In this document: positions 13,460-21,200 of the stretch, piece after piece
Layout: each line of letters opens with the position of its first letter
Numbering within the stretch: the stretch's first letter is position 1
Source of the DNA: a virus
Virus record (IMG/VR): IMGVR_UViG_3300022538_000287
Location: 1 to 25,619 of that record
Length of the DNA stretch: 25,619 nt
Reading direction: 5' to 3' (one strand)
The notes under the pieces: model-generated
What the model saw: the letters and a program-made list of their open reading frames with translations, nothing else
Database searches by the model: none
Told to the model about the DNA's origin: nothing
Program-made: the position numbers and the translations under genes

Positions 13460-14155
13460 CTACACCATATCTTCGGGTAGTTCAAGCCATTGAACAACTG
13501 CGATTGCCTTGGTTATCGCAGTACCACCAAAGTATCCCAATAACATGGCTGGGCCATTGATGACAACCAATGTCTCTGGTTCGTAATGTAACTTTAACTC
13601 AGTCCACTGTGACCCCAGGAGCTCAGCGTCTGTGTTGTGTATCGCAAAGACCTTGTTCATGTGAGCCAACTCAAGGTCATTAACTGGGGTAGTCATAGCT
13701 GCCTCACATTCCATGTCAACCGTACAGTTGGAACCCCTTGATTTTAATGAGTTCATATTGTAGATTGTTGGTTGAGTTCCAAATGTCCCATCCGTTTGCA
13801 TTGAATCTTGGTCTACAGCCAACAGGATGTCCACCTCATCGGCATTTGTAGCACCTACGGGGAGTGTGGTAGATATTTCTATCATCAAGGGCATTATACT
13901 TGTTCCGTTGGGTACTCGAACAATGAACTCGGGAGCATCTATATCAATAACTGTACCTGCTGAGCCCCCGCCAGTAGCAGCAGCGTTCCCTGTGCCGACA
14001 TTGAACATAAAACCTCGCCCTTCCATTATCATCGCCAACTTCCAGTCTGCCGTAAACAGAGCACCATCCCTGGTAGCACGGAGGTTTACATCGGCTCCTT
14101 CACTTACCCTTCCGACATCGGTATCTTGTCTTGCTATTCCCTTTAGGATTGCCAT
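13460..14155 (-). CDS. Virion structural protein, second tandem paralogue
   Basis: A 231-residue beta-rich protein, clearly homologous to the gene just upstream: 43 of the first 54 residues are identical (shared runs VGRVSEG, RDGALFTADWK and AMIMEGRGFM), and the match continues to the C-terminus (VQWLELP). No known domain recognised; length, composition and place after the capsid and lectin-like proteins point to a decoration, spike or tail subunit made in quantity. The ATG follows GGAGG by about 9 nt, behind a structured leader shared with the paralogue. Copies like these often have split roles, for instance two layers or a hetero-oligomer. Confidence 0.78.
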   Translation of the reverse strand: MAILKGIARQDTDVGRVSEGADVNLRATRDGALFTADWKLAMIMEGRGFMFNVGTGNAAATGGGSAGTVIDIDAPEFIVRVPNGTSIMPLMIEISTTLPVGATNADEVDILLAVDQDSMQTDGTFGTQPTIYNMNSLKSRGSNCTVDMECEAAMTTPVNDLELAHMNKVFAIHNTDAELLGSQWTELKLHYEPETLVVINGPAMLLGYFGGTAITKAIAVVQWLELPEDMV

Positions 14156-14177
14156 TTATAGCATCCTCCTTATCTTA

Positions 14178-14214
14178 TTACCGTACCTCTTTTAAGCCTA
14201 GTACCGTAAAGGCT
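14178..14214 (-). promoter_or_regulatory. Structured RNA leader, copy B (pseudoknot-like)
   Basis: On the minus strand: AGCCT (14210-14214), TTACGGTACT (14200-14209), AGGCT (14195-14199), an 7-nt spacer, then GGTACGGTAA (14178-14187). AGCCT pairs with AGGCT; the segment between them pairs with the last one in 9 of 10 positions with one G-G mismatch and one G-U. The two stems interleave as in an H-type pseudoknot, or are alternatives. The ribosome site GGAGG follows 10 nt later. Copy A precedes the paralogous gene. Confidence 0.5.
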
Positions 14215-14219
14215 GGCAG

Positions 14220-14918
14220 TTAAACTGCCGATGATGGTAACTCGAGCCACTGTATAGATGCAAAGGCTGTCGCTACTGTTGTAGCACCCCAGAATCCAAC
14301 AAGGGCGGCAGGGCCATTAAGAACAATAGGTGTTTTTGGTTCGTATAACAACCGTAGTTCTGTCCACTGAGAACCACCAGTCTTATCAGGTGACGTAGCG
14401 AACATCTCAAAGACCTTGTTCATGTGGGCTAACTCTAAATCCCATGTATGGCCTGTTACAACAGCCGTGAATTCACTTCTAGCTGTGCAGTTAGAACTTC
14501 TGGAATTCAGGGTATTCATATTGTAAATTACTTCTGTAGTTCCCGCCGTTCCAGTTGTAACTGCCGAATCTTGGTCTGCTACCAACAAAATGTCAATCTC
14601 ATTGTCATCCGCAGCACCTACGGGGAGTGCAGAACATATCTCTACCCGCAATGGTAAAATAGATGTTCCAGTTGGAACTGAAATTACAAACTCTGGCCCA
14701 TTGGGGTCAATAGCAGTACCTGGTGTACCGCCACCCGTAACAGCAGTACTAAGTGCTCCTACGTTAATCATAAAACCCCGCCCCTCCATTATCATCGCCT
14801 GTTTCCAGTCCGCAGTAAATAGGGCACCATCTCGCATTGCCCTTAAGTAAACATCCCCACCCTCACTTACACGACCAACTGCCGTGCTTTGCTGTGCTTT
14901 TGCTTTGATTATAGCCAC
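14220..14918 (-). CDS. Virion structural protein, first tandem paralogue
   Basis: A 232-residue homologue of the following gene, with the same start (MAI.KA), the same central block (PVGA...DEIDILL.ADQDS, YNMN.L.SR.SNCT) and the same end (IQWLELP). Unknown fold, probably all beta. The start is a GTG at 14916-14918 behind GGAGGT (14929-14934), 10 nt away. Differences between the paralogues concentrate after residue 54, in glycine- and threonine-rich loops, as in surface-exposed coat or spike subunits. It follows the 137-residue protein with 58 nt between, most of it the structured leader. Confidence 0.78.
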   Translation of the reverse strand: MAIIKAKAQQSTAVGRVSEGGDVYLRAMRDGALFTADWKQAMIMEGRGFMINVGALSTAVTGGGTPGTAIDPNGPEFVISVPTGTSILPLRVEICSALPVGAADDNEIDILLVADQDSAVTTGTAGTTEVIYNMNTLNSRSSNCTARSEFTAVVTGHTWDLELAHMNKVFEMFATSPDKTGGSQWTELRLLYEPKTPIVLNGPAALVGFWGATTVATAFASIQWLELPSSAV

Positions 14919-14941
14919 TTTTTATGTGACCTCCTTATTTA

Positions 14942-14979
14942 TTACCGAAATTCTTTATAGCCTATTTCCGTAAAGGCTA
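14942..14979 (-). promoter_or_regulatory. Structured RNA leader, copy A (pseudoknot-like)
   Basis: On the minus strand: TAGCCT (14974-14979), TTACGGAAAT (14964-14973), AGGCTA (14958-14963), a short spacer, then ATTTCGGTAA (14942-14951). The outer stem is 6 bp and contains the stop codon of the upstream gene; the second stem pairs 9 of 10 positions with the same G-G mismatch as copy B. Relative to copy B, stem positions 7 (A-T versus T-A) and 9 (A-T versus C-G) differ on both strands so that pairing is kept. Confidence 0.5.
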
Positions 14980-15390
14980 TTCTTCAATTTCACTGTCCTC
15001 AGAGACTCCCTCTAATTCCAGATGAACTGAGAAGTTTTTGCCACCGCCAGCCCCAACTAGATTGCAGTATACCCATGAACCCTGCTCTATAATATTTTTG
15101 TTGAAGTCTGCGGCGTACACGTCACTGTTTTGTCCAGCACCCAAGATAATCCTTGTTACTGGTGTGCCTGGAGCCATACCTGTTGCATTGTCCCAGGTTC
15201 CAGAAGCAGTGTCTGCAAAGATAGAAACACCATCATCATAAATGTCTATTCCAGTATCAACTGATGGAGCCTCCTCTGCATAGACTCTAACAGCGACTTT
15301 TGAGTAGTCTGCCTCAATGTAATAGGTTGGGCCAATCCTAGTTTCGTGTCCTAGTGCTCCCTTATAATGAAAGGTCAGTATTCTATTCAT
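14977..15390 (-). CDS. Hypothetical small virion protein, 137 residues
   Basis: Begins MNRILTFHYKG. I take the ATG at 15388-15390 because AGGAGGGG stands just before it and it follows the previous stop by 8 nt; a TTG start 27 nt further up would overlap the upstream gene without a ribosome site. The protein is beta-rich, with a glycine-rich turn (GAGGGKNFSVHLELEG) and an acidic end (SEDSEIEE). No domain recognised. Found between the lectin-like protein and the tandem paralogues, it is probably a minor virion subunit. Its stop codon is part of the first stem of leader A, so ribosomes finishing this gene would unfold that stem. Confidence 0.7.
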   Translation of the reverse strand: MNRILTFHYKGALGHETRIGPTYYIEADYSKVAVRVYAEEAPSVDTGIDIYDDGVSIFADTASGTWDNATGMAPGTPVTRIILGAGQNSDVYAADFNKNIIEQGSWVYCNLVGAGGGKNFSVHLELEGVSEDSEIEE

Positions 15391-15398
15391 AACCCCTC

Positions 15399-16163
15399 CT
15401 ATTGCGGGTCGCTCCAAGTTTTCACATAGTCAACATCAATGTTGTCGGTACCAGCCCCGAAGTTCATCACAGCTAGCGTGAGACATAATGGGTCTGTCCT
15501 AGTGACAGCATCTGCCTCCATACCTATCAGGTCTGTTATAGGGTTAATCTCAGCACCAGTTTTATTGAAGTAGAAGAAAGCATTAGTAGTTGTGCCGTTG
15601 TCCACCAGTTCAACCCTACAGGTGAACCATATATCATTTACTAAGGTATGTGCCGTACTGAATATGTCTTCACCATCGGCAGTATTTTTGACACTGACAC
15701 CATAGACATAATCAACATTAGCATCAGGGTCGAACACGAACCCAACGCCATCAGCACATTCCGAGTCAAGCGTAGTGCCAGAATATGCAAAGGCAATCTT
15801 GTTACTGTAGTAGGTTGCATCAGCAAAACCTATGAAAAACTGCAACCCTGTAACATCACTGTTGCGTGCTCTAACCTCAAATATAGAGTTGTACTGACCA
15901 CGATAGTTCAACCCAGTGGATACAGCCCACTCATCATCATCTTGAGTCCCTGTGGAGATTTTCATAATGTGAGGTGCTTCATGTGTCGGGGCACCAGCCG
16001 ACTGACCATTACTGTTCCAGTCGAAAGTAGTGTCTATCGCCTTCTTCTGAAAGTGGTCAACATAGACCACCTTCTCCACACTGATGTTTCCTTTGATGTT
16101 GCCTGTGTGAGAGGCATTGCCTAGAAACTCTAGGTCTCTGTAAATCTTTACTTGTTGTCCCAT
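15399..16163 (-). CDS. Lectin-like (concanavalin/LamG-type) virion protein
   Basis: A 254-residue protein. After a short N-terminal segment the sequence reads as a beta-sandwich of the concanavalin/laminin-G type, with strands around NSIFEVRARNSD, LQFFIGFADAT, GVGFVFDPDANVDY, WFTCRVELVDNG and AFFYFNKTG. Phages use such domains as capsid decorations or sugar-binding appendages. AAGGAG precedes the ATG. The domain call is by pattern, with no ligand residues identified. It is the second gene after the capsid gene, with a 52-nt gap that can form a small hairpin. Confidence 0.6.
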   Translation of the reverse strand: MGQQVKIYRDLEFLGNASHTGNIKGNISVEKVVYVDHFQKKAIDTTFDWNSNGQSAGAPTHEAPHIMKISTGTQDDDEWAVSTGLNYRGQYNSIFEVRARNSDVTGLQFFIGFADATYYSNKIAFAYSGTTLDSECADGVGFVFDPDANVDYVYGVSVKNTADGEDIFSTAHTLVNDIWFTCRVELVDNGTTTNAFFYFNKTGAEINPITDLIGMEADAVTRTDPLCLTLAVMNFGAGTDNIDVDYVKTWSDPQ

Positions 16164-16185
16164 GTTTTCTCCTTATTTATTTATT

Positions 16186-16215
16186 GACGCATTGGAGCGG
16201 AATATCTCCTACGTC
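16186..16215 (-). other. Small interrupted hairpin between zinc-ribbon and lectin-like genes
   Basis: GACG (16186-16189) pairs with CGTC (16212-16215), and GGAG (16194-16197) with CTCC (16206-16209), leaving a 4/2-nt internal loop and an 8-nt apical loop. It starts right after the zinc-ribbon stop codon. No U-tract follows. It may mark an mRNA 3' end or be chance; it occupies most of the 52-nt gap. Confidence 0.2.
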
Positions 16216-16443
16216 TTAGTATTTCTCGCCATGTAGCGAGCCAGTGGAGTAATTGGGTTTCCCTGGATACCAATTCTCACACCACTTCCGCGTTGGAGAT
16301 TTACCACCTGCCCTATAACTTGCGAGAGGCGAGATTAGTTTAGTCATAGCCTTGCCACAGCACAATTGGATAACCCCACCCATCTTCTGTAGCACCTCTA
16401 TCTTATTACCACACTTCTCGCACTTGTATTGATATATAGGCAC
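16216..16443 (-). CDS. FmdB-type zinc-ribbon protein
   Basis: A 75-residue protein beginning MPIYQYKCEKCGNKIEV, the usual opening of FmdB-family zinc ribbons. Cys8/Cys11 form the first knuckle; the second is unusual, with adjacent Cys28-Cys29 (QLCCGKAM). The C-terminal 30 residues are basic and aromatic (KSPTRKWCENWYPG). Start is a GTG at 16441-16443 with AAGGAG 6 nt upstream. It sits between the capsid gene (13 nt before) and the lectin-like gene, a common place for such ribbons in phages, where they may help capsid assembly or regulate late genes; neither is demonstrated. Confidence 0.85.
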   Translation of the reverse strand: MPIYQYKCEKCGNKIEVLQKMGGVIQLCCGKAMTKLISPLASYRAGGKSPTRKWCENWYPGKPNYSTGSLHGEKY

Positions 16444-16456
16444 AGATTACTCCTTA

Positions 16457-17335
16457 TTAGTATTTCCTGGTATAGAACGGTCTACCAAAGGTTGCCCTTA
16501 ATACGTCTGAACCAAACAGTGCGCTGACATTTACAACATCTGCGTGCGCTGCGTGGTGTCGCCACTTCTCAACTGTCGGCCCATCCTGAATTACCAGACC
16601 GATTGCGTCTTTGTGTAGCAGACAACCATACGAACCAATGCCGTAAGTCAGTAGGTTATTAGTAACATAAACTGGCACACCATATATCTGTCCGATATTA
16701 CCAGTTGTAACCACTGATACCTTTTGATAGTCCAACCTCACAAACTTATCTATCTTGTAGATGTCGGCTATGCTTGAGGGGTCAAATACCAATGACCTGT
16801 CTGCCCTTGGCACATCGTTTTCATCAAGGTACTCCATAAGGGCAATCATAATGTCATCTGTAAAGGTCTGTCCATCAGAACCATATACTGTGGTACCACT
16901 GTAGCCACCCAGATAAGAAAAGAGTGTATTAACATCAGTATCAATTTTCTTCGCTAGTCCGAAGGCAGCATTAGAAGCAGCCGTTTCCAACAGATTCCCA
17001 ACCTGTGTCTGCGCTTTCACGCTGTCATCAATTATGACAGGGATTTCCCACCATGTATCAATCGTGATGGTAGCCTCATCGCCTGTGTAGTCAGTAACTG
17101 TAGTAGTGGCGTTTGTCACAGTGTTTATGGTTACATCAACATCCCCACCTGTTATTACTATCATAGTTGGAATGTATAACTTATCACCCATGGCAAGTTC
17201 AGTCTTCCAACTGGTATTGACTACATTGACGCTGACAAGGTTCTCCCTGACATGGTCTATTACTTTAGATGACCAAACTTCTGGTATAAACTGGTCGTCT
17301 GTCGCTGCACTTGGTCGTCTATTTGCCAATGCCAT
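16457..17335 (-). CDS. Major capsid protein
   Basis: A 292-residue coat protein of the HK97 fold, in the P22-coat/phage capsid group. Support: a short N-arm (ANRRPSAATDDQFIPEVWS), a spine-helix-like segment near 118-140 (NLLETAASNAAFGLAKKIDTD), the A-domain pattern PRADRSLVFDPSSIADIYKID (about 170-190), the GQIYGVPVYVTNNL strand pair, and a late DVLRATFGRPFYTRKY end. Length matches short-tailed phage coat proteins. AGGAGG precedes the ATG. Directly downstream of the scaffold gene (16-nt gap), the usual pairing for proteins that assemble the procapsid together. It must be the most highly expressed gene here. Confidence 0.9.
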   Translation of the reverse strand: MALANRRPSAATDDQFIPEVWSSKVIDHVRENLVSVNVVNTSWKTELAMGDKLYIPTMIVITGGDVDVTINTVTNATTTVTDYTGDEATITIDTWWEIPVIIDDSVKAQTQVGNLLETAASNAAFGLAKKIDTDVNTLFSYLGGYSGTTVYGSDGQTFTDDIMIALMEYLDENDVPRADRSLVFDPSSIADIYKIDKFVRLDYQKVSVVTTGNIGQIYGVPVYVTNNLLTYGIGSYGCLLHKDAIGLVIQDGPTVEKWRHHAAHADVVNVSALFGSDVLRATFGRPFYTRKY

Positions 17336-17351
17336 ATTGTCCTCCTAGTAT

Positions 17352-18035
17352 TTACTTTAGACCTAACGGTAACTTAGCAATTTCCTTAGACCTCTCAGCC
17401 CTTTCCTCTGGAGACATATTCCTTACCTGTTCTACCGTTAAAGGCCCGCTACCCGTAGTCGTCTTACTGGAATCAACTTTCAAGGTTTTAATTTCCTTCC
17501 CTGTTAATTGCTTAGCCAAGGCTTCCATTGCTTCAACAGAGCCATCCGTAAGTTTGAGGGTTTCAAGATTAACTTCATACTTGGAGGCTATCTCACGGGC
17601 GTTTCGCTCCTTCGTGGATTCAGCCACAACCTTTCTAGCATCAGTTAATTCCTCATCCCTCTTACCCAGTTCAGTCTTTGTGTCGCCAAGTTCCCCCTTT
17701 AGCTTTCTGATGGTTTGCGATAACTCAACTTTGCTCCGAGCTAATGGGTCATCGCCAGCCCTTTCAAGGTCTGCCCGATATTCCCTTTCAGCCCTTTCGC
17801 CCTCTGCCTTCTTAATGTCCGCCTGTAGCTTTTCAGCTTTAGCGAGAGCATCTTTTACCTTGCCCTCCCTGGCCTCCATAGCCTTGGCATCCCTTCCAGC
17901 AGCGGATAGAGCATCGCTTACCGCCTTCTGTTTTTCCTGTTCCCTTGTAAGAGTTTCAGGGTCTTTTTCCGAAGTTTCCTCTGGGTTTTCAGAAGCCTTC
18001 GGGTCCTGATTTCCTTTCGGTCCGTCCAGTGTCAT
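17352..18035 (-). CDS. Scaffold protein
   Basis: A 227-residue, highly charged protein: a Pro/Glu/Lys-rich unstructured start (residues 1-40), a long heptad-bearing coiled coil (about 45-150, rich in A, E, K, R), and a folded C-terminus with LTVEQVRNMSPEERAERSKE and a basic end, the region that usually contacts coat protein. This layout and its place directly before the capsid gene identify a procapsid scaffold. I choose the ATG at 18033-18035 because AAGGAGG lies 7 nt upstream; a longer start at 18086 would begin inside the terminator stem. A strong terminator lies 23 nt upstream of the start. Confidence 0.88.
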   Translation of the reverse strand: MTLDGPKGNQDPKASENPEETSEKDPETLTREQEKQKAVSDALSAAGRDAKAMEAREGKVKDALAKAEKLQADIKKAEGERAEREYRADLERAGDDPLARSKVELSQTIRKLKGELGDTKTELGKRDEELTDARKVVAESTKERNAREIASKYEVNLETLKLTDGSVEAMEALAKQLTGKEIKTLKVDSSKTTTGSGPLTVEQVRNMSPEERAERSKEIAKLPLGLK

Positions 18036-18057
18036 TTTGTTTCCTCCTTTTAATAAT

Positions 18058-18091
18058 AAAAAAGCAGTCCAAACCTTTCGGTTCAAACTGC
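18058..18091 (-). terminator. Strong intrinsic terminator upstream of the scaffold gene
   Basis: On the minus strand a 12-bp stem (arms 18080-18091 and 18064-18075, with two G-U and one U-G pairs near the middle) is closed by a GAAA tetraloop and followed by six T (18058-18063). This is a textbook Rho-independent terminator. It stands after the YezD-like gene and only 23 nt before the scaffold start, so scaffold-capsid transcription must read through it. Confidence 0.88.
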
Positions 18092-18136
18092 CATTGGTTG
18101 TTCCATTAACAGTAAATTATTCTATTGTTAAAGTGC

Positions 18137-18298
18137 TTATAGCTTTATGCTTTTTACAGCCTCTTCAATCCTTATGGGTTGCCCTGCTTCCAAGTATAGT
18201 ACAACCCTCCCATATCCAATTTCGTGGAGTAACTTTAGTAGTTTTTGCTCGTTCTTACTTATTATAACAGGTGTTTCTTTAGTTGTCAAGTCATTCAC
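18137..18298 (-). CDS. YezD-like (DUF2292) small protein
   Basis: A 53-residue protein: a short variable start, then NEQKLLKLLHEIGYGRVVL (16-34) and GQPIRIEEAVKSIKL (39-53). This is the signature of the YezD/DUF2292 family ('LLxLIREIGYGEVxIxVQDGxPVRVExxKKSIKL'), a small compact domain present in bacteria and phages whose function is not established. The GTG start overlaps the stop of the giant gene (GTGA), with AAAGGG upstream. The gene body contains a perfect sigma-70 promoter, so its reading frame and a promoter for downstream genes share the same bases. Confidence 0.82.
   Translation of the reverse strand: MNDLTTKETPVIISKNEQKLLKLLHEIGYGRVVLYLEAGQPIRIEEAVKSIKL
18261..18289 (-). promoter_or_regulatory. 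Perfect sigma-70 promoter inside the YezD-like gene
   Basis: On the minus strand TTGACA (18284-18289) and TATAAT (18261-18266) match the consensus at 6 of 6 positions each, with a 17-bp spacer ending in TGT (extended -10). Transcription should begin near 18254 and run towards scaffold and capsid; it meets the intrinsic terminator about 165-195 nt later. It is the best promoter match I found on the minus strand. Confidence 0.75.
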
Positions 18299-21200
18299 CT
18301 CAACCCTTTCAATAACTCTTCTAACTCACGCATAGCTTCATCAAATTCTGCCTCTGCCTTAGTAACATCCTCTAGGAACTCCTCAGTTGGCGTTAATTCA
18401 GCCCTCCGCTTCTGCTCTGCGGCTGGAACTAAACCAAATTTCAAGACCATCCAAGCATCAAGACTGGGGTTTTCGTAACGATAATCCAATCGCCTTTTAC
18501 CCGTTGGTAATTTGACATACTCTAGATACTTAGCAAATATATCTCTTGTAGGAACCTTACTGAAGTCCCTTGGTTTATTGCCTTGAAAGCCAAGATAAAC
18601 CTCCTCGTAAATATCTGGGTGCTCTATGAGATACCAGTCATCCTCATACCAAAGGTCAGTCTTATTTACATCTTCCCAATCATCTGGCTTTACTTTCTTT
18701 TCCTTGAGGTATCCAAGGTACTTGGCATAAACCTCTCTGGTGGGGACTTTGCTAAAATCTTTTTCTTGAATAATCTCCTTGTCAACCATAGCTTGGTAGA
18801 ATTCAGGGTTCTCCATTAAGAACCAATCATCCTCATAATCCTTGCGTTCTGTCATATACCAATCAATGTAGTTGTCTATCTGCCCTTCAGGGAAATCTAT
18901 TTGAAGGGCGTTCTTTTTGTAATTGAGTTTCCTGTATTCCTCGGAGGCTTCAGCCAATCTATCTAGTTCAACATTGATACGCAGTACATCTTCATTCCAA
19001 TCACTACCGTCATCGGTTAGTAGCTTATTGTCCAATGCCCACTTGTGAGCCTCTGGATTATCCAATAACCAAACCTTAGCCTGAGAACTACCAGCACCGA
19101 ACTCGTCTATGGTTTTACCCCTGTCAACCCATTTCTCCATAATCTCATCTGATGCGTCATTATCAATAGCTTCTATACGCCTCATATCAGCAACCCAATT
19201 AGGATTGTCTTCCTTGAATTTTGCCCTTGCCTCCTTGCGTAACTCCGCATCCTCTATGTAATTGGGTGCTTCTGTGTTTCCAAAGTTCTCATATTCTGTA
19301 GTCTGGTCAAACCATTTCTGCTCCAGTTCAAACTTCTGGGTGAATAACTCATCATACCTACTAGGGTCGTCCAGAAAAGCCCTGATTGCTTCTGGGGGTA
19401 TGTCGTATTTCTTCATTAAGCCCAGTAGTATCTCAGCACTCTTGGGGTTCTTAAAGGAGGATACTTTGCCAAACAGATAAAGCAGGGCTTCCACATCAGG
19501 GAATTGCTGTCGCCACAATAATCTAGCATCATCTTCTTCTAGGTTGTAATACGGTTCCCACAAATCCTGTGCGTGTAGTGCCTCAATAGCAAGGGCGTGT
19601 CCGTCTCGTTCTACCTTAGACCTGCCCTGTATTCTTACATAATTATTTACTTCGGTAAGGAAGTTGCTGATGGTAAAGTATTCCGCAGGCTCGGCAACAA
19701 CCAGTTTCTCAAGTTCACCGAGCCTATTTTGAAACTTCTGGAGTTCAGGCTTTGTGTCAATGCCAAATACCTTCTCATAGCCATCAATCAACTCAGTATC
19801 TATCTTGTGTTCTTCAATAAGCCTTAGAACTTCTGCTCTAGCCTCATCAGATGACAATACCGTAAATTGACCCACAATAAACATTTTAGCTTCAATTTTG
19901 GGATTATCTATTCTCCATTGATTTCTGATTTTAGCATCAGACCAACCAATTTGCTGTGGATGTGCTTTAAGATATTCAAATTTAAGGTCTGGGTCATATA
20001 TACCCTCATCATCTTTGAAAAGTGGATAGGCTTCAAATTCCTTCTCCCACTTATTCCTTAACCGCTTTATCTCTATATCCTTGCCTTCAAGATAAAGAAG
20101 TAATGTTAGCCAATCCCTTTCCCCGGTCGCCACATAATTCATCTGCTTGATTATGCTGGGAATAAAAGTTGACTTCAGGCTGTTCCAGCCAGTTTTAAGT
20201 CGCCTATCATCATCAGTAACAAAGCCCACAACAAGGTCAGCAACAGCACCAGGGGCTTGTAGGGCAGGGAAATCGCCACCAACTATATCAGCTAAATAAC
20301 TTAATGAGGTTAGCCCCGTATATTCCCAAGCCTTTAGTCTAGTTTTCTCTTTAAGTGCATATCCCAGTCCAACAATGAGCATATACATTAAGATGGCTTT
20401 GCTGGTCTGTGACCAATTCTTTACAGGCATTGCTTGACCTGTCTCTTTTGTATAAGCCAGAAACACTTGTGAAGGTCTTACTTTAATCCACTTAGTCATT
20501 AACTCCATCCAATTTTCAGTCCAAGTGGTTAGCATTGAGAATACCCTGCCAATAGAGTTTTGAGACATAGAAAAACTATTAAATTTTGTGTAGAGATACT
20601 GCGTATCAGCAGCTACCTCATCACCCCTATTTATCCACAATTCCCTGGGAGCATTGGGGAATAACTCTTTAGCCTCAGCATAACCAGCAAGAAAGGCATC
20701 GGATACATTCTGCTTATCAGCAAAGCGGAACATCCACAAAGCTTTTTCACGAAAACTATCAGTCCACTTACTGGCAAAGGAAGAATCAATCGCAGGTATA
20801 AACGCTCCCCTACGAGAACGCAATACCAAACTTTCTTTTAGGGCAGCCCTGCCTTCTGGGGTAACTCGCAGGCCTAGTCCCTTAGCAAAGTTTATCGGCC
20901 CTGCTTCTGCAATAATTAAACTATGCTGTCCCAGATTTCTGATAGCAGATGTAGGCTTAAAGCCAAGCCACAAAGTGTATAGAACACTGGTAAGATTATA
21001 AGATATCATTCCGCCTGGATTGCCCCTTGTCAGCGAATTGGCAAATGCTTCTCCGCCTGGTAGCCCCCTAACCCTATCGGCAAACTCATTGACTGTTCGG
21101 TTTAATTCTCTATCTATGGTAAGGGGTCTGTCTGTGATTCTTGTAATGAAGTTGCTCAAATACCTCGCTGAATGCGGAGGTAAGTATTTCTGATAAACCC

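Noticed and set aside
17311-18009. 232-codon plus-strand reading frame opposite the scaffold and capsid start
   Set aside because: Low-complexity Ser/Leu-rich translation mirroring the Glu/Arg/Ala-rich coiled coil on the other strand; no ribosome site; the minus-strand scaffold explains it.
18036-18086. Longer scaffold start at 18086
   Set aside because: It lies within the terminator stem and has no ribosome site, while the ATG at 18033-18035 has AAGGAGG at ideal spacing.
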